Origin: Mediterraneibacter faecis JCM 15917
Lineage (GTDB): Bacteria; Bacillota; Clostridia; Lachnospirales; Lachnospiraceae
Reading direction: 5' to 3'
Assembly (NCBI GenBank): GCA_001312505.1
Contig: BBDW01000001.1
Span: 310,001 to 374,000 of the forward strand
DNA length: 64,000 bases
Shown: positions 1 through 10,204 of the stretch, piece by piece
Numbering within the stretch: position 1 is the stretch's first letter
Layout of the letters: each line of letters starts with the position of its first letter
Notes under the pieces: model-generated
What the model was told of the DNA's origin: nothing
What the model saw: the letters and a program-made list of their open reading frames with translations, nothing else
Database searches by the model: none
Position numbers and translations under genes: made by a program

Positions 1-20
1 GAGGTAGTCATTACATTGTA

Positions 21-977
21 TTATAAAAATTTCAGATAGAGAAATGTCAAAAGACTGACTGCCAGTGCGGCGGTCAGTTTTTGTATTATATAAGAAGAAA
101 GTTTAAGTCCTGTACCGGCAATCATGGATTGTGTCTGGGCAACGGAACACCATCCACCAAAAGAGGTAAGTGCGAGAAGCAACGGATAAAGAACCTGGGG
201 GTGGGAAAGACTTTGAGACAGGAGAAGAACTCCGTTTGTCATCTCAAGAGAAGATTTCAGGAGAAGAAAACCAGGTGAACGAATCGGCAGAAGTTCCAAT
301 AATGCAAGAAGTACAGAAAAGATCATCAGGTAACCTCCGACTTTTACAAGCGTTTCTGAACTGTTCAGGATACAAGATTCTAACACGGGAAAATTCATTT
401 TGTGCGTCAGTGGTTTTGAAAAAATGGAATTCTCCTGTGTGAAAACTTCGGACATTTCCGGGAAAATCCAATCTTTATTCTTGATGAAATGTCTTAGAAT
501 TCGTTGAAGAAAGCTTAATAGGATCATAGTTCCGAAAAGAAGCAGTAAAGCGGGAATGCAGAAAGCTTTCTGATGAATTGTATTTAAAACAAGAAAAGTA
601 ATAATGAAAGATGGACTTGCATTATTACAGAAGGACAGCAGGTAAGAAGCTTCTTCAAGAGAAATTTTTCCTTGAAGAAGAAGGTCGGCAATGATTTTTG
701 CACCCATTGGATAACCGCATAAAAAGCCGGACAGAACGGCGAAACTTCCATAGAAGGAAGTTCCAAAGAGCAGATGGAGAGGACGGAAAAGCAGACGGGA
801 GACAACAGCAGCACCATCTGTTTTCAACAAAAGTCCTGTGACAATAAGATAAGGAAAAAGGGTCGGTATCAGAATCTGATACCAGAGAAGCAGGCCATCA
901 CAAGCTCCCTGGAATACAGTTTCAGGAAAGAGTAGCATCGTAAAAAACAATGAAAGCAGTACGAGAGCCAGAAGCAT
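21..977 (-). CDS. ylbJ: YlbJ-like sporulation integral membrane protein
   Basis: The 318-residue product is almost entirely hydrophobic, with about eight membrane segments, and carries the nucleoside-recognition (Gate) family signatures FLCGYPMGAK near residue 85 and NNASPSFII near residue 118. These match the YlbJ group of sporulation membrane proteins found across spore-forming Firmicutes. A GGAGG site sits just upstream of the ATG at 977. It is transcribed away from the plus-strand methyltransferase gene that follows. Family assignment is by sequence signature; the transported or sensed ligand is unknown, and the sporulation role is inferred from Bacillus. Confidence 0.85.
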   Translation of the reverse strand: MLLALVLLSLFFTMLLFPETVFQGACDGLLLWYQILIPTLFPYLIVTGLLLKTDGAAVVSRLLFRPLHLLFGTSFYGSFAVLSGFLCGYPMGAKIIADLLLQGKISLEEASYLLSFCNNASPSFIITFLVLNTIHQKAFCIPALLLLFGTMILLSFLQRILRHFIKNKDWIFPEMSEVFTQENSIFSKPLTHKMNFPVLESCILNSSETLVKVGGYLMIFSVLLALLELLPIRSPGFLLLKSSLEMTNGVLLLSQSLSHPQVLYPLLLALTSFGGWCSVAQTQSMIAGTGLKLSSYIIQKLTAALAVSLLTFLYLKFL

Positions 978-1104
978 AGGAAACCTCCTTTTACAAAAAT
1001 ATTCTATGAAAAGAAAAAAGAAACTATACCGGAGCTATGGAAATATGATATAGTTAAATGTAAAGTATTTTGATCTTGATATTGCAAAGGAGCAAACAAT
1101 AAAT

Positions 1105-2489
1105 ATGAATTTACCAAAAGTATTTGAAGAGAAAATGAAGGATCTTCTTGGTTCTGAATATGAAGCATATACGGCATGTTATGATGAACCGCGTCACTAT
1201 GGTCTGCGCGTGAACACAGCGAAGATTTCTGTGGAAGATTTCCTGAAGATCGCACCTTGGCCGTTAGAGCCGGTTCCGTGGATCCATAATGGATTCTATT
1301 ATGACGGAGATAATATCCAGCCGTCGAAACATCCATATTATTTCGCAGGACTTTATTATCTGCAGGAGCCAAGTGCCATGACACCGGCAGATCGTCTTCC
1401 GGTAGAGCCGGGAGACCGTGTGCTTGATGTCTGTGCAGCACCTGGAGGCAAGGCCACAGAACTTGGGGGGGCAAAGCTTGGAGGAACCGGTGTACTGGCT
1501 GCGAATGATCTGAGCAGTTCCAGAGCGAAGGGACTTTTGAAGAATCTTGAATTATTTGGAATCGGAAACGTGCTCATCTTAAGTGAAGAGCCTGGAAAGC
1601 TTGTTTCTTATTTCCCAGAGTATTTTGATAAGATTTTGATCGACGCACCTTGTTCCGGGGAAGGCATGTTTCGTAAAGAGAAAAAGATGGTGAAAGCATG
1701 GGAAGAACACGGACCGGAGTTTTTTCAAAGATCCAGAGAAGCATTGTGACACAGGCGGCCCAGATGCTGCGCCCGGGTGGAATGCTGCTTTATTCCACCT
1801 GTACATTTTCACCGGAAGAGAATGAACAGACGATTGAATATCTGCTTCAGGAATACCCGGAATTTAAGATCTGTGAGATGGAAGGTTACGAAGGATTTGC
1901 AGATGGAATGCCGCAGGTGACAGAAAGCAAGAATCCGGAACTTGAAAAGACGGTTCGTATTTTCCCTCATCGTATGAAGGGAGAAGGACATTTCCTCGCA
2001 CTTCTTCAAAAGGGCGAAAAACAGGAAGAAGGAAAGAGACTTCCGGAGAGTGGGAAGAACAAGAAGCTTCCGGAAGAATTGGAAGAATTTCTTGGTCATA
2101 TTGATCGAAAATTCGATTCCTCTCGCATGGATCTGCGTGGAGAGAAAGTGTATTATATGCCGGAAGGACTTCCGACACTTCGTGGAATCCGTTTCTTAAG
2201 AACAGGCCTACTGATGGGTGAACTGAAGAAGAATCGTTTTGAGCCGAGTCAGGCACTGGCGATGAATCTGAAAAAGGAAGAATATGATCAGGTGATCGAT
2301 CTTCCATTAGAAGACGAACGCGTTATGAAATATCTGAAAGGCGAGACTTTGGATGTGGAGGATCTTGTGAAGCCGAAAGACAAGGGATGGTATCTGATCT
2401 GTGTGGATGGATATCCGCTTGGTTTTGGAAAGCTTGTGAATCAGATGCTTAAGAATAAGTACCTTCCGGGATGGCGGTGGAACTCATGA
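1105..2489 (+). CDS. rsmF: RsmF/NSUN-like rRNA m5C methyltransferase, frame broken
   Basis: SAM-dependent cytosine-5 RNA methyltransferase of the NOL1/NOP2/Sun family, probably acting on 16S rRNA. Visible signatures are the SAM loop DVCAAPGGKATEL, the catalytic-cysteine motif IDAPCSGEGMF, and STCTFSPEENE, followed by the C-terminal RNA-binding extension typical of RsmF. The start is the ATG at 1105 behind AAAGGAG. The frame breaks at about 1726-1730: the text reads QRSREAL-stop in one frame and IQRSIVTQAAQMLRPGG in the next, which one extra A would reconcile. A G7 run at 1465-1471 adds a glycine (ELGGAKL where relatives have ELGAKL). It overlaps the next gene by ATGA. Sequencing error is more likely than true decay. 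Confidence 0.85.
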
Positions 2490-3214
2490 AACTGAGACTG
2501 GATAAATATCTGGCAGACATGGGAATCGGAACACGTACAGAAGTGAAGAAAGTAATCACAAAAGGACAGGTTCGAGTTAATGAAGAGACAGTAAAACGTC
2601 CGGAGATCAAGATTGACACCGAAAAAGATCATGTGTTTTGCCAGGGACAGATGGTTGCTTATGCAGAATATGAATATTACATGTTAAATAAGCCAGCCGG
2701 GGGGGTGGTTTCTGCAACGGAAGATAAAAATGACAGTACTGTATTAGATTTGATTGATGAAAAGCAGAGAAAGGATCTCTTTCCTGTCGGAAGATTAGAT
2801 AAAGACACAGAGGGACTTTTACTGATCACAAATGATGGCGAACTCGCACATCAGCTTTTGTCACCGAAGAAGCATGTAGATAAAGTCTATTTCGCCAGAT
2901 CGATGGAAAAGTTACGGAAGAAGATGTGAGAAGATTTGCAGAAGGACTTGAAATCGGGGGAAGAGAGACCGACACTTCCGGCTCATCTGGAAATTCTGAA
3001 AAGTGAAGAGATTTCTGAAATTCGACTGACAATCAGAGAGGGAAAGTTTCATCAGGTGAAACGAATGTTCCATGTAGTCGGAAAAGAGGTTATTTATCTG
3101 AAACGCCTGCAGATGGGAAGCCTTGTACTTGATCCGCGGCTTGCATTAGGAGAATATCGAGAATTAACAGGACAGGAACTGGAAGTATTGCGTGACTGTT
3201 CATTATTACGTTAA
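2486..3214 (+). CDS. RsuA/RluB-family pseudouridine synthase, two frame breaks
   Basis: Pseudouridine synthase of the RsuA/RluB/RluE/RluF family. It has an N-terminal S4 RNA-binding domain (residues 1-60, [13 protein letters not shown]), then the catalytic motif [17 protein letters not shown] with the active-site aspartate. The ATG at 2486 is chosen because it overlaps the upstream stop as ATGA and begins the S4 domain directly. There are two breaks: near 2898 (one base missing in CCAGATCGAT) and in the G5 run at 2956-2960, where [12 protein letters not shown] would need G4. The G7 run at 2699-2705 adds a glycine in KPAGGVVSA. Substrate uridine cannot be told from sequence. Confidence 0.85.
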
Positions 3215-3227
3215 ACAGGGAGAAAGC

Positions 3228-5197
3228 ATGAAAGGAAATTTTTTACCAATTACCAGAGAAGAGATGAAAGAGAGAGGATGGGATCAGGTAGATTTTGTCT
3301 ATGTATCAGGAGATGCCTATGTCGATCATCCATCTTTTGGTCACGCAATCATTACACGTCTTCTGGAATCCAGAGGATATCGTGTTGGGATTATTGCACA
3401 GCCGGACTGGCGTAAGCCGGAGAGCGTGCAGGTGTTCGGAGAACCAAGACTTGGATTTCTTGTCTCTGCAGGAAATATGGATTCTATGGTAAATCATTAT
3501 TCTGTATCCAAAAAGAGAAGAAAGACAGACGCCTATACACCGGGCGGCGAGATGGGAAAACGACCGGACTATGCCTGCGTAGTATATGGAAATCTGATTC
3601 GTCAGACTTATAAAAAGACACCGATCATTTTGGGCGGTATCGAAGCAAGTCTTCGAAGAATGGCACACTATGATTACTGGTCAGACAAGCTGAAACGTTC
3701 TGTACTGCTCGATTCGGGTGCAGATGTGATTTCTTATGGAATGGGCGAACATTCAATCGTAGAGCTTGCAGAAGCACTGGATGCCGGGATACCGGTTGAG
3801 GATATCACGTATATAGCCGGTACGGTTGTAAAAACGAAATCATTAGACAGTATTTATGATGCGGAAATCCTTCCGTCCTTTGAAGACCTCAAAGCGGACA
3901 AGATGAATTATGCCCGCAGCTTTTACACACAGTATCTGAATACGGATGCATTTAACGGAAAACGTCTTGTAGAACCGTATTCTGAACATCTGTATGTAGT
4001 ACAGAATCCGCCGGCAACACCACTGACACAGATGGAGATGGATGATGTTTACTCCCTTCCTTATCAGAGGACTTACCATCCGTCTTACGAGGCAAAAGGC
4101 GGAGTTCCTGCAATCAAGGAGATTAAATTCAGTCTGATCAGCAACAGAGGATGTTTTGGAGGATGCAGTTTTTGTGCATTGACGTTCCATCAGGGAAGAA
4201 TTGTCCAGGTGAGAAGTCATGAATCTCTGATTGAAGAAGCAAAAGAAATTACAAAAGATAAGGACTTTAAAGGATATATTCATGATGTTGGCGGTCCGAC
4301 AGCAAATTTCCGGCATCCATCCTGCAAAAAGCAGATGGAGCATGGCGTTTGTAAAACGCGTCAGTGTCTGTTCCCGTCCCCCCCGTGTAAGAATCTGGAC
4401 GCAGATCACAGAGATTATGTCAGTCTGTTGAGAAAGTTGAGAGATATTCCAAAAGTTAAGAAGGTGTTTATCCGTTCAGGAATCCGCTTTGATTATCTGC
4501 TCGCAGATAAGAAGCAGGAGTTTTTAAGAGAGTTGTGTGAATATCATGTCAGTGGACAGTTGAAGGTAGCACCGGAGCATGTGGCAGGGCCTGTCCTGTC
4601 TCTGATGGGAAAACCGGAGCACAAAGTCTATGAAGAGTTTACAAGACAGTTTTATAAGATGAATGAGAGAATCGGGAAAGAACAGTATCTGGTTCCGTAT
4701 CTGATGTCCTCCCACCCTGGTTCTACTCTGAAGGAAGCAGTAGAACTTGCAGAGTACTGTCGTGATCTTGGCTATATGCCGGAGCAGGTGCAGGATTTCT
4801 ATCCGACACCATCAACTCTTTCCACCTGTATGTATTATACCGGGTAGATCCGAGAACGATGCAGAAGGTTTATGTTCCGAAGAGTCCGCATGAGAAGGCA
4901 ATGCAGAGAGCGTTGATCCAATATCGTAATCCGGAGCTGTATGATCTGGTGATTGAAGCACTTCATAAAGCAGGAAGATCTGATCTGATCGGATTCGGAC
5001 CGAAATGTCTTGTGAGACCGAGACAGATGCGTGGTTCAGGAAATGATAAAAAAGCCGGCAGAAAGGAACCGAAAAAAGGATCAAAAGGTTCGAATGGTCA
5101 GAAAAGACAAAACAATTCTGAACACAGAGGAAGAGTTGAAGGGAAAAATAAGAAGAAATCTATCAGAAATGTTCATTCTAAGAAGAATAGAAAATAG
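3228..5197 (+). CDS. YgiQ-family radical SAM protein, frame broken near the C-terminus
   Basis: Large radical-SAM protein of the UPF0313/YgiQ family, function unknown. The 4Fe-4S cluster motif is [17 protein letters not shown] (CxxxCxxC) near residue 315, after the family's long N-terminal domain ([21 protein letters not shown]). The start at 3228 has GGGAGAAAGC upstream; an earlier GTG at 3192 lies inside rsuA and is less likely. The frame ends at TGA/TAG after CMYYTG because a G3 run at 4842-4844 stands where [14 protein letters not shown] requires G4, so the last 115 residues are in the next frame. A C7 run at 4378-4384 adds a proline (FPSPPCKN). The C-terminal tail is lysine-rich. Confidence 0.87.
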
Positions 5198-5242
5198 GTA
5201 CATTTAAGTATCTGACAGACAGGATTCAAGAAAGGAAGCAGG

Positions 5243-6001
5243 ATGAAAATTGCAATCGTAACCGGAGCATCTTCGGGAATGGGAAGAGAATTTGTACGTC
5301 AGCTTGGATATTTTTATAAAAATCTGGATGAGATCTGGGTGATTGCCAGGCGCAAAGAGCGTCTGGAAGCGCTTGCGAAAGAAAGCAGAGTTCCTCTTCG
5401 GATTTTTGCAGGTGACCTTCAGAAGAAAAAGGTATATAAGGAATTGAGAGATGCACTTGAGAAAGAACAGCCGGATTTACGAATGCTTGTGAATTCAGCA
5501 GGATTTGGCAAGTCAGGAAGTGTAGAAGAGATTTTGTCTGAAAAATTCCGGATCCAGACAGATATGGTGGATGTAAACTGCCGGTCTCTTACAAGAATGA
5601 CATTGCTGTGTCTGCCATTTCTGCGTGCTGGCAGCAGGATCGTCAATCTTGCGTCCGCATCTGCATTTTGTCCACAACCGTATTTCTCAGTATATGCGGC
5701 AACGAAGTCCTATGTCTTAAGCTTCTCCAGATCATTGGGAGAAGAACTGAGAAAAAAAGGAATTGTCGTCACAGCAGTCTGCCCGGGTCCGGTTGATACG
5801 GAGTTCTTCAAGTTTTCCGGGAAACCGCAGAATATCTTGAAGAAACTGACAATGGCGAAGGCAGACAGAGTGGTTCATCAGGCGTTGAAGGACTGCAGAT
5901 CCGGGAAGTCAGTCTCCGTTTATGGAATCCCAATGAAATTAACTTACTTTGGAACAAAACTGCTGCCGCATGGATTTCTCGTGCGTATGCAGCAAATATG
6001 A
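5243..6001 (+). CDS. Short-chain dehydrogenase/reductase
   Basis: A 252-residue NAD(P)-dependent SDR oxidoreductase. The cofactor loop is TGASSGMGREF near the N-terminus, the structural motif is NSAGFGKSG, and the catalytic pair is in YAATKSYV, with the supporting serine in LASASAF. It resembles the DltE/YqjQ-type classical SDRs with a short hydrophobic C-terminus. It lies 45 bases after the YgiQ gene and 19 before the next gene, so co-transcription is likely. Substrate is not predictable. No frame or composition anomaly. Confidence 0.85.
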   Translation: MKIAIVTGASSGMGREFVRQLGYFYKNLDEIWVIARRKERLEALAKESRVPLRIFAGDLQKKKVYKELRDALEKEQPDLRMLVNSAGFGKSGSVEEILSEKFRIQTDMVDVNCRSLTRMTLLCLPFLRAGSRIVNLASASAFCPQPYFSVYAATKSYVLSFSRSLGEELRKKGIVVTAVCPGPVDTEFFKFSGKPQNILKKLTMAKADRVVHQALKDCRSGKSVSVYGIPMKLTYFGTKLLPHGFLVRMQQI

Positions 6002-6020
6002 ATTTAGAATAGGATGAAAA

Positions 6021-6599
6021 ATGAAGAAAATACAAAAAGGAAAACCAGGTTATTTGAATTATAAAAGAAAAGTGGAGATTTTAAGAACAGTTATTTATTT
6101 TGTAATCGTTCTGGCAATTTTTGCTCTTGGTTACTGGCAGACACATACGAGGCTGAATCTTCTGACAGTTGTTGCTATCCTTGGATGTCTTCCGGCATCA
6201 AAGGCACTTGTAGGTGTGATCGCGCGTTATCCATATCAATCAATTGAACTGTCACAGGCGAAGGAAATCGCAGGAAAATCAAAACATTTAACAGTTTGTT
6301 ATGATCTTATAATTACAAGCAAAGAGCATATCATGCCAACAGACTGTATCGTAATTTCGGGACACAACATTTACGGATACACACATTATGAGAAAGTAAA
6401 TACAGATGAACTTGGAAAGCATATCAAGACAATCCTTGCGCAGAATCAGTACACAGGTTTTACTGTTAAGATCTTAAATCAGTATACACCGTTTCTGGCC
6501 CGCGTGGAGGGACTTGAAAATATTGCTGTAGTAGAGCAGGAAGATACGAAAGCAAGAGAACAGGAAATCCGTAATCTTATTCTGAATATATCAATGTAA
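6021..6599 (+). CDS. Hypothetical membrane protein with two N-terminal helices
   Basis: A 192-residue protein I cannot assign to a named family. It has a basic N-terminus, two adjacent membrane segments (about residues 22-40 and 46-68, the second containing VAILGCLPASKALVG), and a soluble C-terminal region of about 120 residues rich in charged residues with no recognisable motif. It is tightly placed between the SDR and a pseudouridine synthase and probably shares their transcript. The ATG at 6021 has GATGAAAA upstream, not a strong ribosome site. Confidence 0.7.
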   Translation: MKKIQKGKPGYLNYKRKVEILRTVIYFVIVLAIFALGYWQTHTRLNLLTVVAILGCLPASKALVGVIARYPYQSIELSQAKEIAGKSKHLTVCYDLIITSKEHIMPTDCIVISGHNIYGYTHYEKVNTDELGKHIKTILAQNQYTGFTVKILNQYTPFLARVEGLENIAVVEQEDTKAREQEIRNLILNISM

Positions 6600-6612
6600 A
6601 GAGGAAAAGACG

Positions 6613-7646
6613 ATGAGAGAGATCAGCATCCAGAAAAATGAGGCAGGACAACGCATGGATAAATTCCTTGCAAAGTATCTCAATAAAGCGCCAAAAAGTT
6701 TTTTCTATAAGATGATGAGAAAAAAGAATATTACCTTGAATGGAAAAAAGCAGTTGGAAATGAACAGCTGAAACAGGGGGATGTGATTAAGTTATTTCTT
6801 GCGGAAGAGACGATTGAGAACTTTATCGATCATTCACAGTTTTCGAAGAAAAAAGTGTCCTCTGCAAAAAAACAGACAGCGGGAAAGAAGGTACAGTTAG
6901 ATATCTTATATGAAGATGAGGCTGCTGTATTTATCAATAAACCGGTCGGAATGCTCTCCCAGAAGGCATCCCCCCCGACGGATACTTCTCTTGTGGAGTA
7001 TTTTATTGATTATCTGTTGGAAAATGGGAAAATCACGGAAGAAGAACTGCATACATTTCATCCATCTGTCTGTAACCGTTTAGACAGAAATACAAGCGGA
7101 ATTGTGGCAGCAGGAAAAACACTGCAGGCATTACAGGGATTAAGCGAGATGTTCCGTGACCGTACACTTAAGAAATATTATCTTTGCCTAGTAAAAGGGC
7201 AGGTAAAAGAGAATCAGAGGATTCATGGTTATCTCGTCAAGAATGAAAAGACAAATAAAGTTACGGTGAGTCAGAAAAAGCCGGCTGAACAGACAAAAGA
7301 TGGGAAAGAGGCATCAGCAATCCGTACAGAATACAAAGTGCTTGCACGAAATAGAGAAACAACACTTCTTGAAGTGCATCTGATCACCGGTAAGACACAC
7401 CAGATTCGTGCACATCTGGCATCCATTGGGCATCCGATCGCAGGGGGGGATTACAAATACGGGAACCGGTCATTTAACGATGCTTTGAAAAAGGAATACG
7501 GACTTCGTTCCCAGCTTCTGCATGCTTACCGTCTGGAATTCCCGGAGAACTGCGAGGGAGATATCAAACAGCTTTCAGGAAAGATCCTCAAAGCACCTGT
7601 CCCGGCCTTATTTGAACAAATCTGTAAAGCGCAGGGAGTGATGTGA
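6613..7646 (+). CDS. RluA-family pseudouridine synthase, frame broken
   Basis: Pseudouridine synthase of the RluA/RluC/RluD family. An S4 domain begins at the ATG at 6613 (MREISIQKNEAGQRMDKFLAK; ribosome site GAGGAAAAGAC), and the catalytic aspartate lies in CNRLDRNTSGIV. HQIRAHLASIGHPIAG is the conserved C-terminal block. The frame breaks in the A6 run at 6744-6749: one more A restores NGKKAVGNEQLKQGDVIKLF. Two runs add residues: C7 at 6970-6976 (KASPPTD) and G7 at 7443-7449 (PIAGGDYKYG, relatives PIAGDYKYG). Stops two bases before recU. Confidence 0.87.
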
Positions 7647-7647
7647 G

Positions 7648-8184
7648 ATGGCAACATGGAACTCGAGAGGACTTAGAGGTTCGACACTGGAGGAATTTAT
7701 CAATCATTCGAATGAAAGATACAGTGAGATGGGACTTGCACTGATGCAGAAAATCCCGACACCGATTACTCCGGTACGTATGGATAAAGACCACAGACAG
7801 ATTACACTTGCGTATTTCGACAAAGCAAGTACGGTAGACTATATCGGAGCAGTGCAGGGAATCCCGGTCTGTTTTGATGCGAAAGAGTGTAATGTAGATA
7901 CCTTCCCACTTCAGAATGTACATGAGCATCAGATGGACTTTATGGAAAAGTTTGAACGGCAGGGCGGGATTGCTTTTTTTCTGATCTATTATACAGCAAG
8001 AAATGAGCTTTATTATATGCAGTATACACAGATCCGTAAGTTCTGGGACCGCGCGCAGAGCGGGGGGGGACGCAAGAGTGTCCGGCTGGAAGAATTAGAT
8101 CCTGAATGGTTTTTTCAACTGAAAAATGGCTATTTTGTGCCGTATCTGGATTTAATTCAGAAAGATTTGGAAACGAGGGATTGA
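7648..8184 (+). CDS. recU: Holliday junction resolvase RecU
   Basis: A 178-residue Holliday-junction resolvase, slightly shorter than the Bacillus protein of about 200. It opens with WNSRGLRGSTLEEFINHSN, typical of RecU, and has the metal-binding nuclease core in DYIGAVQGIPVCFDAKE, followed by HQMDFMEKFERQGG. It cuts four-way junctions during recombination and chromosome segregation. In many Firmicutes recU is paired with a PBP gene; here it follows a pseudouridine synthase by one base. A G8 run at 8062-8069 gives SGGGRKS where one fewer glycine is usual. The stop overlaps the -35 box of the his promoter. Confidence 0.9.
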   Translation: MATWNSRGLRGSTLEEFINHSNERYSEMGLALMQKIPTPITPVRMDKDHRQITLAYFDKASTVDYIGAVQGIPVCFDAKECNVDTFPLQNVHEHQMDFMEKFERQGGIAFFLIYYTARNELYYMQYTQIRKFWDRAQSGGGRKSVRLEELDPEWFFQLKNGYFVPYLDLIQKDLETRD

Positions 8185-8209
8185 CAGAATCCTACAAAGT
8201 CCGTATAAT
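8181..8209 (+). promoter_or_regulatory. Sigma-A type promoter of the histidine operon
   Basis: TTGACA at 8181-8186, a 17-base spacer, and TATAAT at 8204-8209 make a perfect consensus promoter, placed about 70 bases before hisZ. The -35 overlaps the recU stop codon. The leader that follows contains a near-perfect stem, TTTAACGTG / CACGCTAAA, around GTAG at about 8220-8242; it has no U tract and is not a convincing T-box. Confidence 0.75.
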
Positions 8210-8279
8210 TACAAACAGGTTTTAACGTGGTAGCACGCTAAAGTGAAAAACCAAGAAAAGACAGGAAGGTGAACGAGAC

Positions 8280-9543
8280 ATGGAGCAGAAGTTACATACC
8301 CCCGGAAGGCGTTCGGGATATTTATAATAGAGAATGTGCCATTAAGCTGGCATTGCAGAAAAAGCTGAATACTGTATTGCATTTATATGGATATCAGGAC
8401 ATACAGACACCGACATTTGAATATTTTGATGTATTCCGCAAGGAAATCGGTTCGACATCGATTAGAGATCTTTATAAATTCTTTGACAGAGAGGGGGGGA
8501 ATATTCTGGCGTTGCGCCCGGATATTACACCGTCCATTGCAAGAGCAGTAGCAACACTGTTTGAGACAGAGAATTTTCCAATTCGTCTGTGTTATGCCGG
8601 AAATACATTTATCAATCATTCCAGTTATCGTGGACGCCTGAAAGAAAATACACAGCTTGGTGCAGAGCTGATCGGTGTGGATTCTATCGAGGCAGATGCA
8701 GAAATGCTCGCAATGGTTGTGGACGGACTTAAGAAAACCGGACTAAAGGAATTCCAGGTAAGTATCGGACATGTTGATTTTATTCAGAGTCTTTTCGAGG
8801 CAACGAATCTGGAAGACGAACAAAAAGAAGAGATCCGTACATTGATTGCGAACAGAAACTTCTTTGGTGTGGAAGAGATTCTCGATCATTATGAGATTGC
8901 CGATCAGGTGAAAGAAGCGTTTCATCAGCTTCCGGAACTGACAGGTGGACCGGAGATCCTTGCAGATGCAGGACGCATTGCTCCGGGTGAAGCAGCAAGA
9001 CTTGCGGTAGAACGTCTTCGCCAGATTTATGATCTGCTGAAGATTTATGGAGTAGAGGATCATGTAACTTTTGATCTGAGCATGAGCGGAAGTTATGGAT
9101 ATTATACAGGAATCATTTTCCGTGCCTATACTTATGGAACAGGAGATGCAGTTGTGCGTGGAGGACGTTACGACCACCTTCTTGAGAAGTTTGGAAAGAA
9201 GACACCGTCGATCGGATTCGCAATCATTCTGGATGAACTTATGAGTGCACTGGATCGTCAGAAGATCAAAGTAGAGACAGGACACCGCAATCTGCTTGTT
9301 TATACGGATGCAACGGAACAGTGGGCAATTTCTCTTGCGAGGTCATTTCGTGCAAAAGGAAAAAATGTCGAGATGATGAAGAGAAACTCCTGGGATGAAA
9401 GAGAGACTTTTGAAGCGTATGGAAAGCGTTCTTCTGTTGCAAGTATGCTTTACTTAAGAGAGGACCGGAAGATTGAAGTGATCAATCTTCAGACAGGAGA
9501 AGAGAAGCTGGTCAATACAAAAAAGAAAACAAAGCAGCAATAA
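8280..9543 (+). CDS. hisZ: HisZ, ATP phosphoribosyltransferase regulatory subunit, frame broken at N-terminus
   Basis: HisZ is a catalytically inactive histidyl-tRNA synthetase paralogue that binds short-form HisG and makes ATP phosphoribosyltransferase active and histidine-sensitive. The product shows class II synthetase-like blocks such as LALRPDITPSIAR and VRGGRYDHLLEKFGK. The natural start is the ATG at 8280 (MEQKLHTP-EGVRDIY), behind AGGAAGG; a C5 run at 8299-8303 shifts the frame after eight codons, and C4 would restore it. An open frame also exists from a GTG at 8269, but it lacks the family start. G7 at 8493-8499 gives REGGNILAL where relatives have REGN. First gene of the his operon. 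Confidence 0.9.
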
Positions 9544-9555
9544 AGGAGCAGATCA

Positions 9556-10200
9556 ATGAGATATTTAACATTTGCCCTTACAAAGGGAAGACTTGCAAAG
9601 AAGACACTGGAGATGCTGGAGCGTCTTGGAATCACATGCGAGGAAATGAAAGATAAGGATTCCAGAAAGCTGATTTTTGTAAATGAAGAACTGGGATTGA
9701 AATTCTTTCTCGCAAAAGGACCGGATGTGCCGACTTATGTAGAGTACGGAGCAGCAGATATTGGAGTTGTCGGAAAAGATACGATTATCGAAGAGGGGCG
9801 TAAAGTCCATGAAGTCCTGGATCTTGGATTCGGAAAATGCAGGATGTGTGTGTGTGGATATGAAGAGGCAGCAGAAAAACTGAAACATCATGAACTGATC
9901 CGTGTGGCAACGAAATATCCGAATATCGCGAAAGATTATTTCTACAACAAGAAACATCAGACAGTAGAAATTGTGAAATTAAACGGTTCGATCGAACTTG
10001 CACCGATTGTTGGCTTATCTGAAGTCATCGTAGATATCGTAGAAACCGGTTCTACATTGAAAGAAAACGGACTGGTCGTACTTGAAGAAGTGTGCCCGCT
10101 GTCAGCGCGAATGATCGTCAATCCGGTCAGCATGCGAATGGAAAATGACAGAATCAAAGAGCTGATCACAAATTTAAGAAATCTTCTGAGGGAGGAATAG
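9556..10200 (+). CDS. hisG: HisG, ATP phosphoribosyltransferase catalytic subunit (short form)
   Basis: First enzyme of histidine synthesis, joining ATP and PRPP to give phosphoribosyl-ATP. At 214 residues it is the short form, lacking the C-terminal regulatory domain and needing HisZ, which is encoded immediately upstream. Signatures include LTFALTKGRLAKKTLE at the start, EYGAADIGVVGKD, and the PRPP loop GLSEVIVDIVETGSTL. Ribosome site AAAGGAG is nine bases before the ATG. It sits 12 bases after hisZ and 4 before hisD. Frame and length are normal. Confidence 0.95.
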   Translation: MRYLTFALTKGRLAKKTLEMLERLGITCEEMKDKDSRKLIFVNEELGLKFFLAKGPDVPTYVEYGAADIGVVGKDTIIEEGRKVHEVLDLGFGKCRMCVCGYEEAAEKLKHHELIRVATKYPNIAKDYFYNKKHQTVEIVKLNGSIELAPIVGLSEVIVDIVETGSTLKENGLVVLEEVCPLSARMIVNPVSMRMENDRIKELITNLRNLLREE

Positions 10201-10204
10201 ACAA

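Noticed and set aside
49-84. Stem plus T run reading like a terminator
   Set aside because: It lies within the coding sequence of the YlbJ-like gene, where it reads KLTAALAVSLLT.
8216-8250. Possible T-box leader before hisZ
   Set aside because: GTGGTAGCACGC resembles the T-box core but the leader is too short and lacks the specifier and antiterminator stems.
9556-10200. Truncated HisG
   Set aside because: 214 residues is normal for the short form that works with HisZ, which is present.
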